The notes beneath the pieces were generated by a model, which made no database searches, was not told the DNA's origin, and was given only the letters and a program-made list of their open reading frames with translations. Below are positions 34,750 to 42,486 of a stretch of DNA of 64,000 nt, piece by piece. Made by a program: the position numbers and the translations under genes. Origin of the DNA: Sphingomonas jatrophae. GTDB taxonomy: Bacteria > Pseudomonadota > Alphaproteobacteria > Sphingomonadales > Sphingomonadaceae. The stretch covers positions 248,001-312,000 of the forward strand of contig NZ_FOZG01000003.1 of NCBI RefSeq assembly GCF_900113315.1, written 5' to 3'. Numbering within the stretch: the stretch's first letter is position 1; every line of letters begins with the position of its first letter.

Positions 34750-35664
34750 ATGGAAACGATCGATCCCGAGATGAAGGCGATCCTCGACCGGCGCAACGCG
34801 CTGGGGCTGCCGGGCTTCGCGCAGGGCACGCCGGAGGATGCGCGGCGCGGCTTTGCGGCCGCACAGTCGGCATTGCCGCCGCGTCGGGGCCCGGCCATGC
34901 AGGTGGAGCGTGACGAGACCGTCATGGGTCCGCGCGGGGCCGTGCCGATCCGCCGCTATATCGCGCATGATAGCGCGCCCACGGGCCGCATCCTCTATTG
35001 CCATGGCGGCGGCTGGGTCTTCGGCACGCTGGAGGGGTTTGATCCCGTCTGCCGCCTGCTGGCACAGGCGACGGGCGCGGAGGTGGTGTCGGTCGATTAC
35101 CGGCTGGCACCCGAGCATCCCTTCCCAGCCCCGCTGGACGACGCTTGGGCGGCGCTGACGGCCGTTGCCGATGGGAGGACGCTGGCAGTGATGGGCGACA
35201 GTGCGGGCGGCAATCTCGCCGCCGCTCTGGCGCTGCGGGCCCGCGATCGTGGCGGTCCGCGCATCGACCTGCAGGTGCTGCTCTATCCGGTGCTGTCGCC
35301 CGATTTCTCGCGTGGCTCCTACCACCGTTATGGCGGCGGCGAGTATCTGATCTCAGGTGACGACATGCGCTGGTTCTGGGACCAGCATGTGCCGCAGGCC
35401 ATGCGCGATCATCCGGAAGCCGCCCCGCTAGCGGCGCCCGACCTTGCCGGCCTGCCCGCCTCCATCCTCGTCGTTGCGGGCTGCGATCCGTTGCGCGACG
35501 AGGGTGTCGCTTATGCCGAGGCGCTGGGGGCGGCGGGCAATGCGGTGATCCTGCGCGAGCATCCGGGCATGGCGCACGGCTTCTGCACGCTGGTCGACCT
35601 GCTGACCGCGGCCAATGCGGAGGTGGAAGCGGTTGGCGGGCTGATCCGGGCGCGGCTCGCCTGA
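34750..35664 (+). CDS. Alpha/beta hydrolase, hormone-sensitive-lipase family
   Basis: A 304-residue esterase/lipase. The oxyanion-hole motif HGGGWVFG is followed by the nucleophile elbow GDSAGGNL; acid and base residues are probably the aspartate in DPLRDEG and the histidine in MAHGF. It hydrolyses an ester or lactone. Its start at ATG 34750 is preferred over upstream in-frame starts because METIDPEMKAIL fits the family N terminus. It is divergent from the LvaA/LvaC-like operon, so it could release a hydroxy acid from a lactone or ester that feeds that operon (inference). Confidence 0.92.
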   Translation: METIDPEMKAILDRRNALGLPGFAQGTPEDARRGFAAAQSALPPRRGPAMQVERDETVMGPRGAVPIRRYIAHDSAPTGRILYCHGGGWVFGTLEGFDPVCRLLAQATGAEVVSVDYRLAPEHPFPAPLDDAWAALTAVADGRTLAVMGDSAGGNLAAALALRARDRGGPRIDLQVLLYPVLSPDFSRGSYHRYGGGEYLISGDDMRWFWDQHVPQAMRDHPEAAPLAAPDLAGLPASILVVAGCDPLRDEGVAYAEALGAAGNAVILREHPGMAHGFCTLVDLLTAANAEVEAVGGLIRARLA

Positions 35665-35688
35665 GCGGCGCCGGGTTGCTCAGTCGGA

Positions 35689-36693
35689 TCAATGCTCGTC
35701 GTTGAGGAGGTGGCGGACGAGTTCGGTGAAGCGGGCGATCAGCGGCGAATTGCTGCCCTTCGGCCACAACATGCTGATCGGCAGCACGATATCGAGATCC
35801 GAAAGCTCGCGCAGCACCACGCCCGGCGGCGTGCGGTCGGAGCGGGCGGCGGTGACGACGCCGAGCCCGATGCGCGCGCCGACCAGTTCGTAGGCGATGT
35901 CCACCGCCGCCACTTCGACCGCGATGTTGGGCGACACGCCGCGCGCATCGAATGCGCCCATCATGCGATCGAACAGGCGCGGCGAGATGTGCCGCGCAGG
36001 CCAGAGCAATGCCTCGCCGGCGATTTCGTGAAGCTGGACCGAAGGCTTGGCGGCGAGCGGATGATCCTCGGGGAGGACGAGCTGGAAGCGATCCTGCCCC
36101 ACGGCAAGCCGCTCGAACTGGTCGGCATCGCCGGCCTCGTCGATGACGAAGGCGACGTCCACTTCGTCGGCGAGCAAGCGGCTGCGCTGGGCATCCGACG
36201 TGAGCGGAAAGGCGCGCAGCTCGACCGAGGGATAAAGCGCGCGGAACTCGCGCAGCACGACCGGGAGGACCGGCCGGCGCAGCATCGCCTCGGAGAAGGC
36301 GACGCGCAGCGTGCCGCGATCGCCATCGGCGATCAGGCGCACGTTGCGGCGCGCATCCTCGATCGACATGAGGATGCGCCGCACATCCTGCGCCAGCACC
36401 TGGCCGACGCGCGTGATCGCGACGCCGCGGGCCTGCCGCTCGAACAGCTCGACACCGCCAAGCTCGCGTTCGAGATCGGCAATGCGCCGCGAGAGCGCGG
36501 ACTGCGCGATATTGAGCCGCTCGGCCGCGCGGTGGAGGTTCTGCTCCTCGGCGACGGCAAGAAAGAACGGGAAATGCTTGGCGATGCGCAGGGTGCGCAA
36601 TGTCGCCACTTCGCGCGGGACGGCGGGCATGAGCGAGGCCGCCCGAACCTTGTCGCGGGCGGGCAGTTCGGCGACCGACGCGGTGCGGGCCAT
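35689..36693 (-). CDS. LysR family transcriptional regulator
   Basis: A 334-residue LysR-type regulator. The winged HTH is in FFLAVAEEQNLHRAAERLNI followed by AQSALSRRIADLERELG; the periplasmic-binding-like effector domain starts near RGTLRVAFSEAML. The N terminus before the HTH is about 30 residues long, so the ATG at 36630 is an alternative start. It lies four bases after the 99-residue gene and shares its promoter. Effector unknown. Its position between the hydrolase, the unknown gene and a nitroreductase suggests local control. Confidence 0.92.
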   Translation of the reverse strand: MARTASVAELPARDKVRAASLMPAVPREVATLRTLRIAKHFPFFLAVAEEQNLHRAAERLNIAQSALSRRIADLERELGGVELFERQARGVAITRVGQVLAQDVRRILMSIEDARRNVRLIADGDRGTLRVAFSEAMLRRPVLPVVLREFRALYPSVELRAFPLTSDAQRSRLLADEVDVAFVIDEAGDADQFERLAVGQDRFQLVLPEDHPLAAKPSVQLHEIAGEALLWPARHISPRLFDRMMGAFDARGVSPNIAVEVAAVDIAYELVGARIGLGVVTAARSDRTPPGVVLRELSDLDIVLPISMLWPKGSNSPLIARFTELVRHLLNDEH

Positions 36694-36697
36694 GCCG

Positions 36698-36997
36698 TCA
36701 GACCAGCTCGACGCGGACCACGGCCCGGCCCGCGACGCCGCGGCCGCGCATCACCACCTCGACGTCGGCGCGATTGCTGCCGTCCACATGCCGCGCCATG
36801 ACGTGCGAAGCGAGCTCCTCGGGATCGAGATCGTCGTCGCCGAGCTGCATCCAGACGAGCGAAGCGGCTTCCGTGCCCGACCAGCGGCGGACCATCTCGC
36901 ACAGGCGATCTGCAAGCGGCATACCGGCGACCTGCTCGAGGTGCACGGTCTGTCCCAGACGCACGTCCGCGAAACGCATCGGCATCGCCGCCATCAC
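36698..36997 (-). CDS. Hypothetical 99-residue protein
   Basis: Not recognised. The protein is mixed alpha/beta and soluble, with FADVRLGQTVHLEQVAGMPL, a WSGTEAASLVWMQLGDDDLD stretch and the C-terminal strand RAVVRVELV. It has GGGGAGAG before the start codon. It sits immediately upstream of the LysR gene and behind a strong promoter with a palindromic operator over the -10, the same control element as the amidohydrolase at 52841. It therefore looks like a real, regulated gene of the same regulon. Functions such as a small binding or acyl-chain-handling protein are guesses only. Confidence 0.65.
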   Translation of the reverse strand: MMAAMPMRFADVRLGQTVHLEQVAGMPLADRLCEMVRRWSGTEAASLVWMQLGDDDLDPEELASHVMARHVDGSNRADVEVVMRGRGVAGRAVVRVELV

Positions 36998-37025
36998 ACT
37001 CTCCCCGACCAGGGCTTCTGCCCTT

Positions 37026-37043
37026 CTATCCTGTAAATGATAG
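37026..37043. promoter_or_regulatory. Shared palindromic operator, copy A
   Basis: CTATCCTGTAAATGATAG, with CTATC...GATAG arms, overlaps the -10 box of the promoter for the 99-residue gene and LysR. It matches 17 of 18 bases with the reverse complement of the site at 54007-54024. Overlap with the -10 suggests repression. Confidence 0.8.
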
Positions 37044-37064
37044 CGGCGAGCGCAGCCTTGTCAA
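37037..37064 (-). promoter_or_regulatory. Sigma-70-like promoter of the 99-aa/LysR operon
   Basis: On the minus strand TTGACA (37064-37059), a 16-base spacer, then TATCAT (37042-37037). The start codon is about 40 bases downstream. The operator covers the -10. Confidence 0.75.
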
Positions 37065-37098
37065 TTTCGGAGATCGCTCCGCGAGCATGGCTCGCACT

Positions 37099-37116
37099 CT
37101 TTACTGTTAAAGATTG
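37099..37116. promoter_or_regulatory. Possible degenerate operator before the nitroreductase
   Basis: CTTTACTGTTAAAGATTG matches 14 of 18 positions of CTATCCTGTAAAAGATAG, but its own arms are poorly symmetrical. It lies 35 bases before the nitroreductase start in an A+T-rich patch. Weak candidate. Confidence 0.3.
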
Positions 37117-37150
37117 TTAGTTATGAGGTTGCGGTGAGAGGGAGGAATAG

Positions 37151-37726
37151 TTGACGAGCACCATCACCGGCTCCGCTGCCGACAGCCTCGCGTTGCGGCG
37201 CTCAACTCAACCCGACGCGCTGGTCGCCCCCGGCCCGAGCGCCGCCGAGATCGACAGGTTGGTCGAAATCGCGCTGCGTGTGCCCGACCATGGCCGTCTG
37301 ACGCCGTGGCGCCTCGTGCTGATCGCGGGCGAGGCCAAGCAGCGCTGGGTCGAGCGGCTGATGCAGATCGTCGAGACGCGGGAGGACGCGGGCAAGACGC
37401 GCGTCAGCACGCGCAAGCTGACGAGCGCACCGCTGGTAGTCGTCGTCGTGTCCAAGCCCCTGCCCGGACACAAGGTGCCCGAATGGGAGCAGTGGCTGTC
37501 CGCAGGCGCCGTCTGCATGAACCTGCTGAACGGCGCGCATGCCCTCGGCTACGGGGCCAATTGGCTGACGGGGTGGCATGCCTATGACGCGCAGGCCACC
37601 GCGCTGCTGGGCCTGGCCGAAGGCGAGAAAGTGGCAGGCGTCGTGCTGGTCGGCAGCATCGCGGAGCCTGCACCGCCGCGCCCCCGCGCCGCGGCGAGCG
37701 ACGTCGCGCGCTGGCTGGCCATGTGA
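37151..37726 (+). CDS. Nitroreductase family protein
   Basis: A 191-residue FMN-dependent nitroreductase-type protein of the small YdjA-like class. Family signs are the N-terminal ADSLALRRST segment, RVPDHGRLTPWRLVLI, the SAPLVVVVVSKP strand and YGANWLTGW in the FMN-binding half. These proteins reduce nitro groups, quinones or enones with NAD(P)H. The start is TTG 37151, five bases after GGAGG. It is divergent from the 99-aa/LysR operon and ends seven bases before a convergent GntR gene. Confidence 0.88.
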   Translation: MTSTITGSAADSLALRRSTQPDALVAPGPSAAEIDRLVEIALRVPDHGRLTPWRLVLIAGEAKQRWVERLMQIVETREDAGKTRVSTRKLTSAPLVVVVVSKPLPGHKVPEWEQWLSAGAVCMNLLNGAHALGYGANWLTGWHAYDAQATALLGLAEGEKVAGVVLVGSIAEPAPPRPRAAASDVARWLAM

Positions 37727-37733
37727 CGCCGGC

Positions 37734-38513
37734 TCAGGCGCGCAGCGTGTCGGCCTTGATCGTGATGCTCGTGTCGAAGCCGTGACGCCGCTCGCCACCT
37801 CCGGAATAATGCTCCCGGATCGCGCGCTCGGCGCTCTGAGCGTCGCCCTCCTCGATCGCGCGATAGATGCGCTCATGCTCGTGCGCGAGCGACAGGCGCA
37901 CCGCGCGGTCGGAGAAGGTGCCATGGACCGACGGATTGAGCGCGAGCAGATCGACTTGCGCGGTCCACAATTTCTCCAGCGCGCCGACCACCAGGCTCAT
38001 CGTCTCGTTGCCGCAGTGATTGACGAGTTCGGTGTGGAAGGCGCGCGCCAGGCTGATGAAGGTCTTGGGATCGTCGATCGCGGCCATGCTCGCGTCGATA
38101 TTGGCGCGCAGCCGCGGCAGCACGGTGGTGCCACGATCGGGCCGCTGCGCAGCCTCCGCGGCGCAGGCCGGCTCCAGCGTGCGCATCCCGTCGATCAGGT
38201 CGGCCAGCGACACGCCGCGCGATTCCAAGACGAGGCCGAGCATGTAGGCGGCGGTGCCCGAATGCGGCACATGGACCACCGCCCCGCCGACATTGCCGCG
38301 GATGACGGTGATCAGTCCCTCGGTTTCGAGGATGCGGAACGCCTCGCGAATTGCGGGCGGGCTTACACCAAATTCGGAGAGCAATTCCTCCTGCTTCGGC
38401 AGCAGATCACCGTCGCCAAGCTGGCCCGAGAGGATGCGCGAGCGCAGGCTGGACGCAACGATCTCGGCGACGCGCGGCTGACGCAGGCGGCGCTTGGGCA
38501 AAGGCGCGCTCAT
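37734..38513 (-). CDS. GntR family regulator, FadR/FCD type
   Basis: A 259-residue regulator. The N-terminal winged HTH is in VAEIVASSLRSRILSG and LSEFGVSPPAIREAFRILE. The C-terminal FCD domain is all-helical, with likely metal-ligand histidines in FHTELVNHCGN and AIREHYSGG. FCD regulators bind small carboxylates or sugar acids. The start is taken at ATG 38513; in-frame extensions to GTG 38624 are possible. It is divergent from the DapA-superfamily gene, its likely target. Confidence 0.9.
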   Translation of the reverse strand: MSAPLPKRRLRQPRVAEIVASSLRSRILSGQLGDGDLLPKQEELLSEFGVSPPAIREAFRILETEGLITVIRGNVGGAVVHVPHSGTAAYMLGLVLESRGVSLADLIDGMRTLEPACAAEAAQRPDRGTTVLPRLRANIDASMAAIDDPKTFISLARAFHTELVNHCGNETMSLVVGALEKLWTAQVDLLALNPSVHGTFSDRAVRLSLAHEHERIYRAIEEGDAQSAERAIREHYSGGGERRHGFDTSITIKADTLRA

Positions 38514-38647
38514 GCGTTCGGATACGGCGCTCGCATCGCCCACTGCAGATTCATCGCACCGCTCCAGCGCATTCCGGCCTGCCGCCATAAGCCAGCACCC
38601 GATCTTTGCAAGCAAGACGCGCACGCAAGACGCACCGAGGAGAGAGC
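38514..38647. promoter_or_regulatory. Divergent promoter region with direct repeats
   Basis: Region between the GntR gene (minus) and the DapA-like gene (plus). GCAAGACGC occurs twice, at 38612-38620 and 38625-38633, a direct repeat with 13-base period close to the plus-strand start. It may be a regulator site; GntR operators are more often inverted repeats. Confidence 0.35.
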
Positions 38648-39559
38648 ATGACCACCAATCGCTTTCAGTGCTTCACGATCAGCATCACGCCCTTTGCCGA
38701 AGACGGCGCGATCGACGAGGCAGGATTGCGCCGTCACCTGCGCAAATTGGGCGATGCCGGGATCGGCGTCTATGTCGGCGGGGGCGGCAGCGGCGAGGGC
38801 TATACGCTGACCCAGCAGGAAACGGACCGGCTGCTTCGCATCGCAGTCGAGGAACTGAAGGGCCGCGTGCCGGTCCGCGCCATGGGGGTGGAACCGCGCA
38901 CCGCCGGGCAGATGAACGCCTTTCTCGACATGGCGGAAGCCGCCGGCGTCGATGCGGCGCAGGTCTATTCACTGGACGTCGGACATGGCCATATGCCGAC
39001 CCCGCGCGAACTGGACGCCTATTTCAGCGAAGTCCTGTCGAACAGCCGGCTACCGGCCGTGTTCTCGACCCACCAGTCGGTCGGCTACGTCATCCCCGCG
39101 CAGGTGATCATCGACCTGTTCGCGCGGCACGATCACCTGATCGGGCTGAATGTCAGCCACCAGGATCCGGGTTACTTGCGGACGCTGGTGGATGCATTGG
39201 GAGACCGGATCGACATCTGCGTCGGCGGGCCCCATCAGGCGCCGCTCGCTCTGGCGCTCGGCGGGCACGGCTTCCTGACTTCGGAAGGAAATATCGCGCC
39301 GAAGCTGTGCATGAGCGTGATCGCGGCGGCAAAGGCGGGCGACAATGTCGCGTTTCTCGAACGGTGGGGCAAGCTGATGCGCCTGTTTATGGCGCTCTAC
39401 GGCAATGGCGGGATCCGCGTCACCAAGGCGCTGCTCGGCCTTTACGGGCTGGCCGGCGGCGTGCCGCGCGCACCGCGCCTGCCGGCCGAGGCAGACGCAC
39501 TGGCGAGGGCGAAGGCGGTCGTCGAGGAACTCGGGATCGCGGACATCGAAGGCTGGTGA
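38648..39559 (+). CDS. Dihydrodipicolinate synthase superfamily protein lacking the Schiff-base lysine
   Basis: A 303-residue TIM-barrel protein of the DapA/N-acetylneuraminate-lyase superfamily. The N terminus FTISITPFAEDGAIDEAGL and GGGGSGEGYTLTQQE match the family. Where catalytic members have a lysine in a 'GIKD-SGD'-type strand, this protein reads LIGLNVSHQD, with Asn168 in the lysine position. The tyrosine of the 'YN-P' motif is also replaced (VFSTHQS). Ordinary class I aldolase chemistry is therefore unlikely. The start ATG 38648 has GAGGAGAG upstream. Divergent GntR; convergent Coq4-like gene. Confidence 0.85.
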   Translation: MTTNRFQCFTISITPFAEDGAIDEAGLRRHLRKLGDAGIGVYVGGGGSGEGYTLTQQETDRLLRIAVEELKGRVPVRAMGVEPRTAGQMNAFLDMAEAAGVDAAQVYSLDVGHGHMPTPRELDAYFSEVLSNSRLPAVFSTHQSVGYVIPAQVIIDLFARHDHLIGLNVSHQDPGYLRTLVDALGDRIDICVGGPHQAPLALALGGHGFLTSEGNIAPKLCMSVIAAAKAGDNVAFLERWGKLMRLFMALYGNGGIRVTKALLGLYGLAGGVPRAPRLPAEADALARAKAVVEELGIADIEGW

Positions 39560-39562
39560 GGC

Positions 39563-39597
39563 AAAAGGCCAGCGGCGGGTGGCGCCCACCGCTGGCC
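39563..39597 (-). terminator. Rho-independent-type terminator of the Coq4-like operon
   Basis: GGCCAGCGG...CCGCTGGCC forms a 9-bp stem (39567-39597) with a further inner GGG/CCC pairing, followed on the minus strand by TTTT (39566-39563). It lies between two convergent genes and points at the minus-strand operon. Confidence 0.75.
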
Positions 39598-39604
39598 GAA
39601 GCCG

Positions 39605-40468
39605 TCACTCCGCCGCGACGGGCAGAGCGGGGGCTGGTTCGAGCGTGGGGGTATGTTCGTTGTAATAAGCGGATTCGCGCGACGTATCGATCGTGCGCGC
39701 GCCCCGGACGCCGAACTTGCGACGAGCTTCCTCCAGCGGCAGATCAAGCCATTCCTCGTAGCGCGGCAGGAACAGCGCGTCGGAATCCTGCCCGACCTTC
39801 ATCGCGTAATGCGCCAGATCCCACATCTGAACGAACAGCTCCGGATAATGGAGCGGTCCGCGCATGAACATCGGGATGGTCAGCAGCGTGTTCTGGACGT
39901 TGAGCAGGCCCGCCAGTTCTGGCGTGAAGTGACGGAACAGATTCCCGTATTTGAGAAACGCGGGCATGATCTCGCCCAGCGCATCGAAGCCGCCGCCGCT
40001 CAGGATGTGCATGATGTCGTGGATCTGCACGCCGCGCAGGAAGAAATATTCAAAGCCTGATCGCGGCTCGAAGCTGGGAATGATATCGACTTCCATCCCC
40101 GCGCCAACGAGCTGCTTGTACCAGATGCCGCCGACAGATCCTTCGGGGCAGGACTTCATGTCCTCGCGCGTCAGCCGCGACAGCCAGCGCTCGTCCAGCC
40201 AGCGATCGAATTCGGGCCAGTCCCGCCGGGCCTCGTCGAACAATTGCTCGATGCGGCCATGATCCTGCACCGCGCGCACCGCCTCGATCAGCGGCGGGAT
40301 GCCGAAGGTCGGCGGATAATCGCGCCCGTTGCGGCGGAGCGATTGCGTGACGACCCATTCGCGGATGCGCGCATCGTTGAGATATTTGGATGAGCTAATG
40401 AGGACGCTGCTGGGCGTCTCGATCGTCTTGCGACCGCGCTGGAGATAGGGAAGATCGTCTTCGTTCAT
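39605..40468 (-). CDS. Coq4-like protein
   Basis: A 287-residue protein with the Coq4 metal motif HDxxHx11E, read as HDIMH followed by eleven residues and a glutamate (DALGE). The helical environment, GRDYPPTFGIPPL and FRHFTPELAGLLNVQNTLL, agrees with the family. Mitochondrial Coq4 acts in ubiquinone head-group maturation and is reported to support oxidative decarboxylation at ring C1. This copy sits in a catabolic operon with a D-aminoacylase-like gene 13 bases upstream, so it may act on an aromatic or quinone-like catabolite instead. The start is ATG 40468. Confidence 0.8.
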   Translation of the reverse strand: MNEDDLPYLQRGRKTIETPSSVLISSSKYLNDARIREWVVTQSLRRNGRDYPPTFGIPPLIEAVRAVQDHGRIEQLFDEARRDWPEFDRWLDERWLSRLTREDMKSCPEGSVGGIWYKQLVGAGMEVDIIPSFEPRSGFEYFFLRGVQIHDIMHILSGGGFDALGEIMPAFLKYGNLFRHFTPELAGLLNVQNTLLTIPMFMRGPLHYPELFVQMWDLAHYAMKVGQDSDALFLPRYEEWLDLPLEEARRKFGVRGARTIDTSRESAYYNEHTPTLEPAPALPVAAE

Positions 40469-40481
40469 CGTCCTTGCTCCC

Positions 40482-42218
40482 TCAGGCTGCCGCCGTTTCG
40501 ACCTTGGCGAGCACCGGCCCGATGAACTCGCCGGGCAGGGCACCGGTGAAAGCGCCGCCCTCGAACGTGGGCACGCCGTTGACCAGCGTCAGCCGCATCG
40601 GCGCGGCATCGCGGGTGAAGCGCCACGTGAAGCCGCCCTTGCCGTCCGGCACGTCGAACACGCGCTTCAGCGGCCGCGGCTCGATCTCGTCGAGGTTGAA
40701 CACGGCGATATCCGCACGGTAGCCGACCTTGAGCACGCCGCGATCGCCGAAGTTGAAATGACCCGCCTGCTTGCCCGTCTGGACGTGAATCGCCTCTTCC
40801 AGCGTCAGATCCTTGTTCTTCATGTAGGTGGTGAGCAGCAGGATATTTTCGCCGCCGCCGCACAGCATCTGGCCGTGCGCCCCGGCATCCGAGATGTTGG
40901 CGACGGTCTGCTTGTCCTTCAGCATCTCCACGGTCTGCTCATAGGCCATCGGGTGCGGCACGCGGCTGACGATCGAGTTGACGCCGTTGGCGATGACCCA
41001 GTCCGCCAGCGCGTCCGACGGATGGACGCCGCGCTGCTCGGCCAGTTCCTTCAGGTTAAGATCGAGCGGGCCGGCGCCCGTCTCCGAATCCATCAGCAGC
41101 ATCATGTGAGGATTGGCGACGAGCGACTGGCGGAACGCCTTGTTGTCCCAGCTGTCGCGCGCGCGGGCGCGGAAATCGGGATCGTTGAGGAGCGCCAGCT
41201 TCTCCTCGGCGGTCGGCGCCTGGACGACTTCGTGCCAGACATATTCGTTGGCCTGCGCGAAGGACGAGGATGAAAAGAAGTTGAGCGCGGTGGTCGGCGG
41301 CACGTGCGCGAAGCTCGGCCAGAAATCGAGGCCCTCTTCCTTCTGCTTCGCCGTGATCTTCCACATCTTGTCGCGGATATCGTCCTGGAAGCGGAGCAGG
41401 CCGCCCGCCCCCGCCATCTGCACACGGACGTTGCGATCGCGGCAGAGATTGCCGAGACGCTCCATCTGTTCGGGTGCCTTCAGGCGGAAGAAGGTGTCGA
41501 GAATGACCTGGAGCTGGCTGCCCGGGCGGCTCGCCAGCACGCCGATCAGCGCCGACCATTCGGCATCGTCGGCGACGAGGCTAGGGACCGCGCGATCCTT
41601 GCTGTCATGGTCCATCAGGTTGGACGACATGCCGAGCGCGCCCGCATCGATCGCATCCTCCAGTAGCACGCACATGCGGCGGATCTCGTCGGGCGTGGCC
41701 GTGCGCGTCCAGGCATCCATGCCCATCACGGCAAGGCGGATGGCGATGTGCCCGGCATAGCCCGCGACGTTGGTCGACACCTTGCACTTGGCCGCCATCG
41801 ACGCGCGATATTCGGACCAGGTGCGCCAATCCCATGGCAGCTTCTCAAGGAAAGGCTTTTCGGCCACTTCCTCGAAGAAGGAGAAGATCTTGACCATCTC
41901 CATGCGGACCTCGGGATCGTCATGGACCGGCGCCGCGGTGAAACCGCAATTGCCGATGACGATCGTGGTGACGCCATAGCCGGGCAGCGGATCGAGCCCC
42001 GGTTCCCACCACATCACCGCATCCATGTGGGTATGCGGCTCGATGAAGCCGGGGGAGACGATGCACCCGGTCGCATCGACGACACGCTCACCTGCTGCCG
42101 CGGCAAGGTCCTTGCCGATCTCTGCGATCACGCCGCCACGCACGCGCACGTCGCCGATGAAAGCGGGTGCGCCGGTGCCGTCGACGACCGTTCCGCGCTG
42201 GATGAGAATATCTGTCAC
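40482..42218 (-). CDS. N-acyl-D-amino-acid deacylase-like amidohydrolase
   Basis: A 578-residue metal-dependent amidohydrolase. The small beta-sandwich start DILIQRGTVVDGTGAP is followed by the first metal motif IEPHTHMDAVMWWEP; VGYRADIAVFNLDEI near the C terminus completes the sandwich. Overall it resembles D-aminoacylase/dihydroorotase-type enzymes that hydrolyse N-acyl or cyclic amide bonds. Start is GTG 42218 with GGGGAGAG upstream. It forms an operon with the Coq4-like gene and is divergent from the LLM flavoprotein. Confidence 0.9.
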   Translation of the reverse strand: MTDILIQRGTVVDGTGAPAFIGDVRVRGGVIAEIGKDLAAAAGERVVDATGCIVSPGFIEPHTHMDAVMWWEPGLDPLPGYGVTTIVIGNCGFTAAPVHDDPEVRMEMVKIFSFFEEVAEKPFLEKLPWDWRTWSEYRASMAAKCKVSTNVAGYAGHIAIRLAVMGMDAWTRTATPDEIRRMCVLLEDAIDAGALGMSSNLMDHDSKDRAVPSLVADDAEWSALIGVLASRPGSQLQVILDTFFRLKAPEQMERLGNLCRDRNVRVQMAGAGGLLRFQDDIRDKMWKITAKQKEEGLDFWPSFAHVPPTTALNFFSSSSFAQANEYVWHEVVQAPTAEEKLALLNDPDFRARARDSWDNKAFRQSLVANPHMMLLMDSETGAGPLDLNLKELAEQRGVHPSDALADWVIANGVNSIVSRVPHPMAYEQTVEMLKDKQTVANISDAGAHGQMLCGGGENILLLTTYMKNKDLTLEEAIHVQTGKQAGHFNFGDRGVLKVGYRADIAVFNLDEIEPRPLKRVFDVPDGKGGFTWRFTRDAAPMRLTLVNGVPTFEGGAFTGALPGEFIGPVLAKVETAAA

Positions 42219-42486
42219 GCCGCTCTCCCCGGTGTCCTTTGGCGGCAGACGACCACAAGCTTTCTAACATTGCAAGCTTGGGCGGTTGGCTGCCACGCAT
42301 CAAATCCAAGCAGACTTAAGGCGGCGGAGCGCGCGGCTCTATTGCCGTTCGGTGATCGGGCACGCCCGCTGTGGGCATCGCCGGCCAGCGATGCCCGCCG
42401 GCTAACGATCGCGCCGCCAAACGGCATTTGAAAGCATCGCTCGTTCCGTCGACCCTGCCCGGCAGTTACGGAAGCGAGAGCACCCA
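42219..42486. promoter_or_regulatory. Divergent intergenic region
   Basis: These 268 bases separate the amidohydrolase operon (minus) and the LLM/SDR operon (plus). AAGCTT occurs twice 11 bases apart around 42257-42279, and a strong inverted repeat lies at 42373-42396. No gene recognised. Confidence 0.45.
42373..42396. repeat. Inverted repeat, possible hairpin or operator
   Basis: GGGCATCGC and GCGATGCCC are perfect 9-base arms around a 6-base centre (CGGCCA). It lies about 90 bases before the LLM gene, in a divergent promoter region, so an operator or leader hairpin is more likely than a terminator. Confidence 0.6.
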
